Of a stretch of 64,000 nt of DNA, positions 31,344 to 40,862 are shown one piece after another (the first letter of the stretch is position 1; the number at the start of each line of letters is the position of its first letter). Where the stretch lies: assembly GCA_938084845.1 (NCBI GenBank), contig CALKEB010000028.1:44479-108478 (forward strand). Direction: 5' to 3'. Below the pieces are notes generated by a model, which had not been told where the DNA came from, searched no databases, and was given only the letters and a program-made list of their open reading frames with translations. Made by a program: the position numbers and the translations under genes. The stretch is from an uncultured Polaribacter sp. (GTDB taxonomy: Bacteria > Bacteroidota > Bacteroidia > Flavobacteriales > Flavobacteriaceae).

Positions 31344-32465
31344 CTAAGAGAACATATCTTTTACTTTTTCAAAAAATGATTTGTCTGAAGTATTTGGATT
31401 TGGCGAAAAATTTTCATTATTCATCATATCTTCAAAAAACGTTCGCTGTTCCTTATCAAGTTCTTGAGGTGTCCAAACATTAATGTGAATAAGGAAATCT
31501 CCTGTACCATACCTTTCAATACTTGGTAAACCTTTTCCTTTAAGTCTTAATATTTTTCCAGATTGTGTACCTGCATCAATTTTAATTTTCACTTTGCCTG
31601 AAACCGTTTCAACTTCTTTACTTGTGCCTAAAACTGCTTCCGAGAAATTAACATATAAATCATAATGAATATTTGTTCCTTCTCTTTTTAACTTTTCGTG
31701 TGGTATCTCTTCGATAAGTACTAATAAATCTCCTGGAATAGAATTTTTACCTGGTGCTTCATTTCCCTTTCCGCCTACTTTTAATTGAACACCTTCTGTG
31801 ACCCCTGCAGGAATATTAATAGATACGGTTTCTTCTTTTACAATTAAACCTTGTGCATCAGAACCATTGGGTTTGCTACTAATAATTTCTCCTGCACCAG
31901 AACATGACGTACATGTTGCTGCGGTTTGCATTCTACCTAATATGGTATTGGTAACTCTCATTACCTGACCTGAACCATTACAAGTGGTACACGTTTTATA
32001 ACTTACACCATCGGCTTGAATTTTTCTACGAACTTTTACTTTTTTCTCGATTCCTTTGGCAATTTCTTCTAAAGTAAGTTTTACACGAATTCGCATATTA
32101 CTTCCTTTAACTCTAGCTTGTCTTTGGCCTCCACCGCCAAAACCACCAAAACCACCTCCTCCAAAGATGTCTCCAAACTGGCTAAATATATCATCCATGT
32201 TCATACCACCACCTCCAAAGCCACCTCCACCTTGAGGGCCATCAAATGCAGCATGACCATATTGATCGTATCTTGCTTTTTTATTTTCATCACTCAAAAC
32301 TTCATAAGCCTCTGCAGCTTTTTTGAAATTTTCCTCTGCTACTTTATCATCAGGATTTTTATCAGGATGATATTTTATAGCCATTTTTCTATAGGCTTTT
32401 TTAATTTCAGATTGTGATGCTGATTTTGAGATACCTAAAATTTCGTAAAAATCTTGTTTTGCCAT
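31344..32465 (-). CDS. dnaJ: Chaperone DnaJ with a reduced zinc module
   Basis: DnaJ brings unfolded clients to DnaK and stimulates its ATPase. The 373-residue product has the J domain with HPD at 33-35, a Gly/Phe-rich linker (about 75-113) and the two C-terminal beta domains with [22 protein letters not shown]. The zinc region has only two CxxCxGxG motifs (CTTCNGSG with Cys159/162, CTSCSGAG with Cys185/188). Classical DnaJ has four motifs and two zinc centres. Here one zinc centre is expected. It lies 82 bases downstream of grpE on the same strand and is followed by a terminator. Confidence 0.95.
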   Translation of the reverse strand: MAKQDFYEILGISKSASQSEIKKAYRKMAIKYHPDKNPDDKVAEENFKKAAEAYEVLSDENKKARYDQYGHAAFDGPQGGGGFGGGGMNMDDIFSQFGDIFGGGGFGGFGGGGQRQARVKGSNMRIRVKLTLEEIAKGIEKKVKVRRKIQADGVSYKTCTTCNGSGQVMRVTNTILGRMQTAATCTSCSGAGEIISSKPNGSDAQGLIVKEETVSINIPAGVTEGVQLKVGGKGNEAPGKNSIPGDLLVLIEEIPHEKLKREGTNIHYDLYVNFSEAVLGTSKEVETVSGKVKIKIDAGTQSGKILRLKGKGLPSIERYGTGDFLIHINVWTPQELDKEQRTFFEDMMNNENFSPNPNTSDKSFFEKVKDMFS

Positions 32466-32547
32466 TTTTTAATATTTTTTTCATTAGCCAATAATTAATG
32501 CTATAACTTGTAAGTTATGGAATTGATTAATTACTAACTTTTCTTTA

Positions 32548-33096
32548 TTACTGTCCTATTACAACTTTTGGATAGCGAATAACTTTATCTCCAAGCCTGT
32601 ATCCTTTTTCTACACAATCTATAACTTTGCCTTTTAATTCTTCTGATGGTGCAGGAATTTGAGTAATAGCCTCATGAATTTCTGCATCAAACGTATCACC
32701 TGCTTTAGTTTCTATCTTTGAAAGTCCTTTTTGCTCTAACGTATTATAAAATTTATTGTAGATTAAAAGCACACCTTTGCTCAATTCTTCTGCCTCTTTA
32801 TCTTCTTCTATATGTGATAATGCACGCTCAAAATCGTCTACTATTGGCAGTAATGATGTCATTAATTCTTGTCCTGCAGTCTTAAATAATTCTATACGTT
32901 CTCTAGAAGTACGTTTTTTATAATTTTCAAATTCAGCAAATAGTCTTAAAAACTTATCTTTTTCTGCTTGTATTTGTTCTTCTGCTGAAGGTTCAGGTGC
33001 TGCTTCTTTAGTCTCAACGTCTTGATTCTCTTCGTTTTGAAATTGCTCTTGCTCGTTAGTAAGCTCTTCTTCTTTATGTTTATTCTTTTTACTCAT
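32548..33096 (-). CDS. grpE: Nucleotide exchange factor GrpE
   Basis: GrpE releases ADP from DnaK and so resets the chaperone cycle. The 182-residue product has an acidic, disordered start (EELTNEQEQFQNEENQDVETKEAA), then a coiled coil (EEQIQAEKDKFLRLFAEFENYKKRT) and the globular C-terminal beta domain with DAEIHEAITQIPAPSEELKG and VIDCVEKGYRLGDKVIRYPKVVIG. It is the first gene of the grpE-dnaJ pair. No CIRCE element was seen upstream. Confidence 0.95.
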   Translation of the reverse strand: MSKKNKHKEEELTNEQEQFQNEENQDVETKEAAPEPSAEEQIQAEKDKFLRLFAEFENYKKRTSRERIELFKTAGQELMTSLLPIVDDFERALSHIEEDKEAEELSKGVLLIYNKFYNTLEQKGLSKIETKAGDTFDAEIHEAITQIPAPSEELKGKVIDCVEKGYRLGDKVIRYPKVVIGQ

Positions 33097-33212
33097 TTTA
33101 TTTTATCATTAATTGTACACAATTAATAGTCAAAAATATTGCCAATAAAAAAATAGTGCCAATTTGACACTATATAATTTTTTTTAAATAATTGACTTTT
33201 TTTTAATATTAA

Positions 33213-34517
33213 TTAAATTCTTTCAATTTTAGCACCTATAGATTTTAACCTTGCCTCAATATTTTCATACCCTCTATCTATTTGTTCTATATTATGAATG
33301 ATACTTGTTCCCTTTGCAGAAAGTGCTGCTATTAGAAGCGAAATCCCTGCTCTAATATCTGGAGATGTCATTGTAGTAGCTTTTAGAGTACTTTGAAAGT
33401 TATGCCCTATTACTGTTGCTCTATGTGGATCACATAAAATTACTTTTGCTCCCATATCTATTAATTTATCCACAAAGAACAGACGACTTTCAAACATTTT
33501 TTGATGTATTAAAACGGTTCCTTTAGCTTGTGTAGCAATTACTAGAACAATACTTAATAAATCTGGAGTAAAACCTGGCCAAGGAGCATCTGCAACGGTT
33601 AAAACAGAGCCATCTATATAACTTTGTATTGCATAAGATTCTTGCTCTGGAATATAAATATCATCTCCTCTTTTTTCAAATTGTATTCCTAACTTTCTAA
33701 AAACACTAGGAATTTGCCCTAAGTTTTCCCAACTTACATTTTTAATAGTAAGTTCTGATTTTGTCATTACAGCAACACCAATCCATGATCCTATTTCTAT
33801 CATATCTGGTAAAACACGATGGGTACACCCACCTAGAGATGCTACTCCGTTTATGATTAACAAATTAGAACCAACACCACTAATATCAGCACCCATACTG
33901 TTTAACATTTTACATAGCTGTTGAATGTATGGTTCACATGCAGCATTGTAAATCTTTGTAATCCCTTTTGCCAAAACAGAAGCCATAAGTATGTTTGCTG
34001 TACCGGTTACTGATGCCTCATCTAATAGCATTTCAGTTCCTAGAAGTTCTGAAGCTTCTACTCCATAAAAACGTTCTTCTTTATTATAACGAAATGTAGC
34101 TCCTAACTTAATAAAACCTTCAAAATGGGTATCTAATCTTCTTCGTCCAATTTTATCACCACCTGGTCTTGGTATATACCCTTTTCCAAACCTAGCCAAT
34201 AGAGGACCAACTAGCATAATAGAACCTCTTAAAGAGCTGCCATCTTTCTTAAATTTTTCAGATTCTAAATACTCTAATTTAAGATCATCTGCTTGAAAGG
34301 TATAAGAATTTCTACTGTGTTTTTCTATTTTTACTCCTAATTCTCCAAGAATAAAAATTAACTTGTTTACATCTATAATATCGGGAACATTATTAACAGT
34401 AACCTTTTCGGGTGTAAGTAAAACAGCACACAAAATTTGTAGTACTTCATTCTTTGCCCCTTGAGGTGTAATTGTTCCATTTAATTTATAACCTCCTTCT
34501 ATTTTAAATGATGCCAT
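33213..34517 (-). CDS. murA: UDP-GlcNAc enolpyruvyl transferase MurA with Asp in the fosfomycin-target position
   Basis: MurA transfers enolpyruvate from PEP to UDP-GlcNAc, the first committed step of peptidoglycan synthesis. The 434-residue product has the EPSP-synthase-like fold: GGYKLNGTITPQGAKNEVLQI, LLARFGKGYIPRPGG, VTGTANILMA and SPDIRAGISLLIAALSAKG. At the loop where E. coli has Cys115 (PGGCTIG), this protein reads PRPGGDKIGRRRLD with Asp121; the codon is GAT. Cys-to-Asp MurA is active but does not react with fosfomycin. The gene starts four bases after the DUF4290 stop, forming a two-gene operon. Confidence 0.95.
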   Translation of the reverse strand: MASFKIEGGYKLNGTITPQGAKNEVLQILCAVLLTPEKVTVNNVPDIIDVNKLIFILGELGVKIEKHSRNSYTFQADDLKLEYLESEKFKKDGSSLRGSIMLVGPLLARFGKGYIPRPGGDKIGRRRLDTHFEGFIKLGATFRYNKEERFYGVEASELLGTEMLLDEASVTGTANILMASVLAKGITKIYNAACEPYIQQLCKMLNSMGADISGVGSNLLIINGVASLGGCTHRVLPDMIEIGSWIGVAVMTKSELTIKNVSWENLGQIPSVFRKLGIQFEKRGDDIYIPEQESYAIQSYIDGSVLTVADAPWPGFTPDLLSIVLVIATQAKGTVLIHQKMFESRLFFVDKLIDMGAKVILCDPHRATVIGHNFQSTLKATTMTSPDIRAGISLLIAALSAKGTSIIHNIEQIDRGYENIEARLKSIGAKIERI

Positions 34518-34520
34518 AGT

Positions 34521-35171
34521 TTAATATCTTTTTCTTCCCTTATTATTGTTATTGGTCTTCTTATGATTATTTTTTGTATGATTTTGTCCTTGAGAATTGC
34601 GTTTCTTTAATAAGTTTTTACTTTCAGATAAGGGTTCTTCTGAAGCTCTTAAATCAATTTTTGAATTGGATAATTCAAATAAATGTTTATAAATTACAGC
34701 ATCATCTACAGTATCTTTATTCCAATTTAAATAACACTTTTTCATATGATTGGCAATCGTAAAAACAAGTGCTTCTTTTTTTTCTCCTTCTTCCCAACTT
34801 AAAGCTACATCTATCATGGTCTGAATATTATTTCCATAATAACGGTATTTGGAAGCATATTTTGGATAAGGCAAACTTTCTGGTTTTTCTTGTAGTTCTT
34901 CTTTTGAAGGAATGGGATAAGGCGAGTCCACATCTAAATTAAATTTTGACATGATAAACAACTGATCCCATAATTTGTGTTTAAAATCGGGAACATCTCT
35001 TAAGTGGGGTTGTAAATTTCCCATTACGTCTACTATTGCTAGTGCCATTTTATTGCGCTCTTCTTTTGTTTCTAGCGTTAAACAATGGTCTACTAATTTT
35101 TGAATATGTCTACCATATTCTGGAATAATCATTAATGTTCTCTCTGAATTGTATTCTAAGTCGAATGTCAT
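34521..35171 (-). CDS. DUF4290 protein
   Basis: The 216-residue product begins FDLEYNSERTLMIIPEYGRHIQKLVDHC and continues NLQPHLRDVPDFKHKLWDQLF, PYPKYASKYRYYGNNIQTMI and IANHMKKCYLNWNKDTV. These segments match DUF4290, a helical family confined to Bacteroidota. The last 30 residues are Lys/Asn/Arg-rich (KKTNNNNKGRKRY) and look disordered. It has no signal or membrane helix. It precedes murA by four bases, a pairing that hints at cell-wall or division work, but the function is not known. Confidence 0.88.
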   Translation of the reverse strand: MTFDLEYNSERTLMIIPEYGRHIQKLVDHCLTLETKEERNKMALAIVDVMGNLQPHLRDVPDFKHKLWDQLFIMSKFNLDVDSPYPIPSKEELQEKPESLPYPKYASKYRYYGNNIQTMIDVALSWEEGEKKEALVFTIANHMKKCYLNWNKDTVDDAVIYKHLFELSNSKIDLRASEEPLSESKNLLKKRNSQGQNHTKNNHKKTNNNNKGRKRY

Positions 35172-35303
35172 CTATCTATTTTTGTGAAGTGTAGTTTCAA
35201 AAAAGTTTAACAGTAGTTCGATTAAACATTTCTGATTTGTTACTTTAATTTTGTAGTTTAAAGCTGCAAAATAACACTTTATTTTTTACTTATCGTCAAA
35301 TTT

Positions 35304-37625
35304 TTATCCAATGACTCTTAATTTTGCAAATAGTAATAATAATTTCTTTTTACCTACTGTACTAAATTTTATTTCTGCTTTTTGGTTTGGCCCTTTTCCT
35401 TCTAATGCAATAACTTCACCTGCACCAAATCTATTGTGCTCTACAATATTACCTACCACTACATTGCCATCAAATAGATTTGTTTTGCTTGTGGCTTGTG
35501 AGATTTTTTTAAGATTTTTAGGTACAATAATATCTTTCTTTTTTGCTAAATCTCTCTCTATTTTTTTTCTTTGAATTGGTTTTTGAAAACGGATTCCTTT
35601 TGGAGCATCGTCAAAAATACTTTTGTCTACAAAACGATTTATAGAAGGCTCTGGCATTTTAGGTGTTATGTAATGTAAAAATTGATCGTCTATTTCTTCT
35701 AAAAATCTACTAGGCTCTGCATCCACTAACTTCCCCCACCTATAGCGTGTTTGTGCATAAGATAAATAGGCAACTTTTTCTGCCCTTGTTAGTGCAACAT
35801 AAAAAAGTCTGCGTTCCTCTTCTAACTCACTTCTAGTATTCATACTCATGGCAGAAGGAAATAAATTTTCTTCTAAACCAACAATATATACATATAAATA
35901 CTCCAATCCTTTTGATTGGTGAATTGTCATTAGAGAAACACTTGGTTTATCATTATTCTTTTTGGTATCGAAATCCGTTGCTAGCGCAACATCTTCTAAA
36001 AATGTAGTTAAAGAACAATCTTCTCCTTCTTCAATTTTATCTGTAATAAAATCTTTAATTCCATTTAGAAGTTCTTGAACGTTTTCTACTTTACTTACCG
36101 ATTCTGGAGTTTCGTCTTTTTCTAGATCTTTAATTAATCTAGTTTCTTTCACAACAACTTCTGCAATTTCAAACGCATTTTTAGTTTTTGCTTCTATTTG
36201 CAACCTAAGCATCATGTTCATAAAATTCTGTAGCTTATTCTTTGTTCCTGAATTTATTTTTACATCAATTTTATCAATATATTTAATAATTTCAAAAATA
36301 GACTTCTTGTAATGATTTGCTGCAATCGTTAAACGATCTATAGTAGTTGCTCCAATACCTCTGGCTGGGTAGTTTATAATTCGTTTTAACGCCTCTTCAT
36401 CGTTTGGATTTATTAGTATTCTTAAGTAAGAAAGAATGTCTTTTATTTCTTTTCTTTGGTAAAATGAGATTCCACCATAAATGGTATACGCTATGTTCTT
36501 CTTCCTTAAAGCATCTTCTATAGCTCTAGATTGTGAGTTGGTTCTGTATAGCACACAAAAACTATCTGGATTCATTTGAAGATTCATCATATTTTCCCAA
36601 ATAGATTGGGCAACAAAACGTCCTTCTTCTCCATCAGAAATCGTTCGCATCACTTGTATGGATTCTCCGGAATCATTAGAGGTCCAAACTTCTTTATCTA
36701 ATTTCGTTTTGTTTCTTGCAATAACAGAATTTGCTGCATTTACAATATTTTTAGTAGACCTATAATTTTGTTCTAATTTAAATGTTTTTACATCAGGGTA
36801 GTCCTTTTGAAAATTTAAAATATTCTGAATATTGGCTCCTCTAAAACTATATATACTCTGAGAATCGTCTCCTACAACACAAATGTTTTGAAAACGATCT
36901 GCCAAAGCTCTTACAATAATATATTGTGAATGGTTGGTATCTTGATACTCATCAACCATAATATATCTAAACCTATCTTGGTATTTTGCTAAAACATCTG
37001 GAAAACGCGCTAACAATTCATTAGTCCTTAGTAATAAATCGTCAAAATCCATAGCCCCAGATTTAAAACATCTATCTACATATTCTTTATAAATATCTCC
37101 AACTTTTGGCCTACTAGCATGCATATCTGCCTCCTGCAAGTCTGGATTATTAAAATAAGCTCGTACCGTAATTAAACTATTTTTAAAAGAAGAAATTCTA
37201 CCTAGAATTTGTTTTGGTTTGTAACGTTCTTTGTCTAAACTCAATTCCTTAATAATAGCACCTATTAAACGAACAGAATCTTGTGTATCATATATTGTAA
37301 AATTGGAAGGAAAACCTAGTTTATCTGCCTCTGCTCTTAAAATCCTGGCAAAGACAGAATGAAATGTTCCCATCCACAAATTTTTAGCTTCACTTGCACC
37401 TACCACTCCAGCTATTCGATCTTTCATTTCTCGAGCAGCTTTATTGGTAAAAGTTAATGATAAAATATTAAACGCATCTACACCAGATTGCATTAAATGC
37501 GCAATCCTATAAGTAAGTACTCTTGTTTTTCCTGAACCTGCTCCTGCAATTATAATCATTGGGCCGTCTTTTTGTAAGACCGCTTGTTTTTGTGCTTCGT
37601 TTAAAGATTCTAAGTAAGTATTCAA
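35304..37625 (-). CDS. ATP-dependent DNA helicase PcrA/UvrD
   Basis: This SF1A helicase works in nucleotide-excision and mismatch repair and removes proteins from DNA. The 773-residue product has LNEAQKQAVLQ, Walker A AGAGSGKT, LSLTFTNKAAREM, VDEYQDTNHSQY (motif II), GDDSQSIYSFRGA, LEQNYRST, SLMTIHQSKGLEYLYVYIVGL and LFYVALTRA. The C-terminal tail includes a short Tudor-like segment (IVEHNRFGAGEVIALEG) typical of PcrA-type helicases, which links them to RNA polymerase. A 15-base inverted repeat lies just upstream of its start. Confidence 0.95.
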   Translation of the reverse strand: MNTYLESLNEAQKQAVLQKDGPMIIIAGAGSGKTRVLTYRIAHLMQSGVDAFNILSLTFTNKAAREMKDRIAGVVGASEAKNLWMGTFHSVFARILRAEADKLGFPSNFTIYDTQDSVRLIGAIIKELSLDKERYKPKQILGRISSFKNSLITVRAYFNNPDLQEADMHASRPKVGDIYKEYVDRCFKSGAMDFDDLLLRTNELLARFPDVLAKYQDRFRYIMVDEYQDTNHSQYIIVRALADRFQNICVVGDDSQSIYSFRGANIQNILNFQKDYPDVKTFKLEQNYRSTKNIVNAANSVIARNKTKLDKEVWTSNDSGESIQVMRTISDGEEGRFVAQSIWENMMNLQMNPDSFCVLYRTNSQSRAIEDALRKKNIAYTIYGGISFYQRKEIKDILSYLRILINPNDEEALKRIINYPARGIGATTIDRLTIAANHYKKSIFEIIKYIDKIDVKINSGTKNKLQNFMNMMLRLQIEAKTKNAFEIAEVVVKETRLIKDLEKDETPESVSKVENVQELLNGIKDFITDKIEEGEDCSLTTFLEDVALATDFDTKKNNDKPSVSLMTIHQSKGLEYLYVYIVGLEENLFPSAMSMNTRSELEEERRLFYVALTRAEKVAYLSYAQTRYRWGKLVDAEPSRFLEEIDDQFLHYITPKMPEPSINRFVDKSIFDDAPKGIRFQKPIQRKKIERDLAKKKDIIVPKNLKKISQATSKTNLFDGNVVVGNIVEHNRFGAGEVIALEGKGPNQKAEIKFSTVGKKKLLLLFAKLRVIG

Positions 37626-37643
37626 TAGTTTTTTTTGATAGAA

Positions 37644-37718
37644 TTTAAAAATGTGAATTTAGCCAAACTAATCGTGTATATAAAACAAGATGACTAGTTT
37701 TTATTCACATTTTTTAAA
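37644..37718. repeat. Long inverted repeat upstream of the PcrA/UvrD gene
   Basis: TTTAAAAATGTGAAT (37644-37658) is complementary to ATTCACATTTTTTAAA (37703-37718) apart from one extra T. A second pair, AAACTA (37665-37670) and TAGTTT (37695-37700), nests inside. The structure lies 19-93 bases upstream of the helicase start on the minus strand. Confidence 0.45.
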
Positions 37719-37794
37719 TATATTTATTTTAATTGTAAATTAAAAAATGGAACATAATCTTATGTTAGTAAACAATAAAATCGATAAGGTATTT

Positions 37795-37802
37795 TATATT
37801 TG
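37795..37802 (+). promoter_or_regulatory. Candidate -7 box for the 170-residue membrane-anchored protein
   Basis: TATATTTG matches TAnnTTTG, 22 bases before the start codon, so the leader would be short. An AACATA/TATGTT repeat lies about 30 bases upstream. Confidence 0.45.
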
Positions 37803-37823
37803 TAGTATCGAAAATAGTTTAAT

Positions 37824-38336
37824 ATGGAAAATCTAATTTTAGAAAGCATTGCATATATGTTACCTGCAACAGTTTCAGGTTTTGTTGCATATTATATGTT
37901 TAAAAGATACATACAACAAATAAGAATTGATAAAAGAATTGGAATTATAGAAACACGAAAAAAAGAAACGCTTTCTATTAAATTACAAGCCTATGAGAGA
38001 ATGGTATTATTTTGCGATCGAGTAAATCCATTAAAGTTAGCCGTTCGTGTTTCGCCAATCTCTGATAATACTTCTGATTATCTTCAACTTTTGATCGGTA
38101 CTATCAATCAAGAATTAGAACACAACTTTGTGCAACAAATTTATATTTCTGAAGACACTTGGCTAGCTATTAATGCTACAAAAGCAACCATTATTAAAAA
38201 ATTAGAGATTATAGCAAAAGCATCTAATTCTGCAACTGATTTAAGAGAAAATACGCTTATTGAGTTTGGAAAAACACCTCTTGTAACTGAGACAGCAATA
38301 AGCATTATAAAACGCGAAGTAAAGCAATTGATTTAA
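37824..38336 (+). CDS. Membrane-anchored protein of unknown function, DUF7935-like
   Basis: The 170-residue product has one N-terminal membrane helix (SIAYMLPATVSGFVAYYMF), then a cytoplasmic helical domain: IRIDKRIGIIETRKKETLSIKLQAYERMVLFCDRVNP, LKLAVRVSPISDN and LLIGTINQELEHNFVQQIYIS. This matches a Bacteroidota family that I recall as DUF7935; the name is unverified. Helices and basic charge suggest a membrane-attached scaffold, but no function is known. It is divergent from the PcrA/UvrD gene and followed by a strong terminator. Confidence 0.7.
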   Translation: MENLILESIAYMLPATVSGFVAYYMFKRYIQQIRIDKRIGIIETRKKETLSIKLQAYERMVLFCDRVNPLKLAVRVSPISDNTSDYLQLLIGTINQELEHNFVQQIYISEDTWLAINATKATIIKKLEIIAKASNSATDLRENTLIEFGKTPLVTETAISIIKREVKQLI

Positions 38337-38342
38337 AACAAT

Positions 38343-38370
38343 AAAGCCCTCTTTTTTAAAGAGGGCTTTT
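38343..38370 (+). terminator. Terminator after the DUF7935-like gene
   Basis: AAAGCCCTCTTT pairs with AAAGAGGGCTTT around a TTT loop, followed by one more T. The next 170 bases to the TonB receptor stop hold no gene or clear signal. Confidence 0.85.
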
Positions 38371-38542
38371 ATGCAGCTTATCTAACAACTAACATTGGGG
38401 GAATCAAGGTCTTCTTAAATTAAATAAAACTTAGTAAATAGATCGCTGTGAATTTTGTATTGTTTCTTACTATACTTTTAAAAGAAAAATCAGTTTAATT
38501 TAATATAAAAAATTAATTTTGACCTATTCTTTTTAAAAAAAA

Positions 38543-40447
38543 TTATAGCTTAATTTTTATACCTAAATTATAATTTCTTCCTCGGGCTGTAAAACCAGCA
38601 ATTTCTTGAAATTTTTCATTTAAAATATTTGTTACACTCCCATAAAAAGTAACTTTATTTTGTAAAACACTATGATTTATAAAAAAATCAAAAAGAGAAT
38701 AGGCCTCTAAAACACTGTTCCCAAAATCTTTAGTTTCATCTACCCATCTAAAGCTTAAAGAAGTATATGTGTTTTTTGTAAGATTGAAATTACCTCTAAT
38801 AAAAAACTTATTTTGAGGTATTTTCAACAATAAGTTTTCATCTCTATCTATAAATGTATAGTTAGCTAACAACTTTAAATTTTCAGAAAATATGTAGGTT
38901 ATTTCTGTCTCGAAACCTTTTGCAGAAAAATTTCCCAAATCGTTTATGGTTTGGAATGTAGCAGGATCATAACCAATTTTATTAGTTTCTTCTCTTTGAA
39001 AATAAGTAGCATTTATCGTTAAAACATCTCTTAAAGTAATATCAAAACCTCCTTCTATAGTTACATTCTCTTCTGGTAGCAACTCGTTTATACTTGGTAA
39101 TTTTGTAAAAATCTCTGAGAGTGTGGGTGTAATAAAAGCAGTGCTATAAGAAGCAAATAGTTTTACAGGATGCTCTTGAATCTTAAAATTATAAGATGGG
39201 TTTACATTGTACACAAAATTATTTCCATATTCGCTATGAATGTTTAAACGACCACCTAAATTTAAATTAAAACCAGAGGCTGACGTAAAATTTAAAGAAA
39301 GATAAGGATCATAGAAATGTTGTTTTCCTGCTCCCTCTTCTATTGTACTAAATGAAGTTCTCTGTATCATATCTTGATAATGTGATGTAATACCAACTAG
39401 AAACGAGAAAGCATTGGAAAATGCATAATTATTATAAACGTCAAATCCATAAACCTCTCCATTAAAAAAATTGTCCGAAGGTGTTTCTGTTCTATTAATG
39501 TCCGTTATAAACGTTCTAAACTTAAGCATTCCATTGTTATAAGTATAATCCGCATTTAAACCAATTCTTTTTTGGATACTCGTTAAATTATTGTCTCTGT
39601 CTGCAGGAATACTCGCAAATGTTACAGGATCAAAATCAAAACCATCAAAATCTGTAGAAAATTCGTCGTAACTGCTTAATAAGCCTACTTTAAAATTATC
39701 ATTTACTACATAATTTAATTTTACCAAAACATTTTGTCTTGCAAAATTATCTTCTTCAAATTGACTAGAAGTTGTGCTTTCTGCAGCTGACAAGCCAGAA
39801 GAACCATTTGCGTTTAAAGCCATTAAATAATTTAATTTCCCTAAGGTTCCATTGAAATTAAAATTAGTGGTGTACTCTTCCGCACTTAAATTATTGTTTT
39901 TACTAGAGTTATTAGAGCCTACAGAGGTATTAAGTGAACCTGAAAAACGATCTTTTGATGCTTGTTTTAATATAATATTAATAACACCTGTTGCTGCTCC
40001 TGTTCCATAAAGAGTAGACGAAGCACCTTTTAAAACTTCAATTTTTTCTACTTGATTGATATCAATTTGACGCAAATCAAAATCTCCATTAAAAGAACTA
40101 GGGTCATTTACGTTTACACCATCTATTAATATAGCTACTTGTCTATTTCTTCCTCCTCTAATGTAGTATCCTAAGTTTTGACCTTTGGTGCTAAAGTTAC
40201 CATTAATTTCTACACCAGGAATGTCATTTAGTAAATCTACAATTGTTTTACCTTGACTGTTTGCAATCGTTCTTTGTGAAATTTGATACACAACTTTACC
40301 AACATTTTTTTTATTTGTTTCAAATTTTGTAGCGGTAATCACTACTTCATTTAAAGATTCTACTTCCTCGTTTTTTTGTTGAGAAAATACGTTTGTATTA
40401 GCAATTAGAAATATCAATACACTAACAATTAAGAATTGTTTTTTCAT
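38543..40447 (-). CDS. TonB-dependent receptor, BtuB-like (vitamin B12)
   Basis: The 634-residue outer-membrane receptor has a signal peptide (ending NVFSQQ), a TonB-box-like start (NEVVITATKF), a plug domain (IVDLLNDIPGVEIN, YYIRGGRNRQVAILIDGVNV, VEKIEVLKGASSTLYG) and a 22-strand barrel ending RGRNYNLGIKIKL. Plug and length resemble BtuB rather than SusC, which is larger. A cobalamin riboswitch in its leader on the same strand makes B12 or a cobamide the likely ligand. The divergent neighbour encodes a BtuF-like binding protein. Extracellular loops are Asn/Ser-rich. Confidence 0.92.
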   Translation of the reverse strand: MKKQFLIVSVLIFLIANTNVFSQQKNEEVESLNEVVITATKFETNKKNVGKVVYQISQRTIANSQGKTIVDLLNDIPGVEINGNFSTKGQNLGYYIRGGRNRQVAILIDGVNVNDPSSFNGDFDLRQIDINQVEKIEVLKGASSTLYGTGAATGVINIILKQASKDRFSGSLNTSVGSNNSSKNNNLSAEEYTTNFNFNGTLGKLNYLMALNANGSSGLSAAESTTSSQFEEDNFARQNVLVKLNYVVNDNFKVGLLSSYDEFSTDFDGFDFDPVTFASIPADRDNNLTSIQKRIGLNADYTYNNGMLKFRTFITDINRTETPSDNFFNGEVYGFDVYNNYAFSNAFSFLVGITSHYQDMIQRTSFSTIEEGAGKQHFYDPYLSLNFTSASGFNLNLGGRLNIHSEYGNNFVYNVNPSYNFKIQEHPVKLFASYSTAFITPTLSEIFTKLPSINELLPEENVTIEGGFDITLRDVLTINATYFQREETNKIGYDPATFQTINDLGNFSAKGFETEITYIFSENLKLLANYTFIDRDENLLLKIPQNKFFIRGNFNLTKNTYTSLSFRWVDETKDFGNSVLEAYSLFDFFINHSVLQNKVTFYGSVTNILNEKFQEIAGFTARGRNYNLGIKIKL

Positions 40448-40510
40448 TTTTAATTAAATTGATTTACAATAAATCAGGTAAATTTTGTGTACAGAAAAAT
40501 TAAAGTACAT

Positions 40511-40531
40511 AAACTTTTATCCCGAAAGTTT
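40511..40531 (-). promoter_or_regulatory. Possible expression platform hairpin of the B12 riboswitch
   Basis: AAACTTT at 40511-40517 pairs with AAAGTTT at 40525-40531, between the aptamer and the receptor start. No T-run follows on the minus strand, so it would act on translation or RNA stability if it is the platform. Confidence 0.3.
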
Positions 40532-40544
40532 TTAACTCGTGATT

Positions 40545-40710
40545 AAAGGCAGGTCTCCTGACTTGCGTCTTGTAACAAAACCTTCCCAACTAAATGTCAG
40601 TGGTTAAAGAATAGATTACAAGCTTTATAGCTTACAGTTGCGGGTACAGTTCTGGATTTTAACCAGATTCCCTTTTAATTTAATGCACTATGATATTTTA
40701 CATTAAAACC
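40545..40710 (-). promoter_or_regulatory. Cobalamin riboswitch
   Basis: On the minus strand the conserved elements appear in order: AAAAGGGAATCTGG, AAAATCCAG, ACTGTACCCGCAACTGTAAGC, CCACTG, TTGGGAAGG and the B12 box AGTCAGGAGACCTGCC. The aptamer lies about 100 bases before the BtuB-like gene on the same strand. It lowers expression when adenosylcobalamin or another cobalamin is abundant. It accounts for most of the 415-base gap between the receptor and the divergent binding-protein gene. Confidence 0.93.
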
Positions 40711-40862
40711 AAAAATCATTACAAAGATAGATTGTTTATTAACAAAAATCTAACGAATTTAAAAACAAATTGAATATTCTTCATCTAAAAAAAGTTTACA
40801 GAAATATATAATCAATAAATGAATTACATTTGTATACTCATTAAACAAAAAAGGCAAGTTGA

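Noticed and set aside
32505..32525. ATAACTT/AAGTTAT repeat between grpE and dnaJ as a terminator or heat-shock element
   Set aside because: The loop is only two bases, no T-run follows, and the sequence does not match CIRCE; it is most likely chance.
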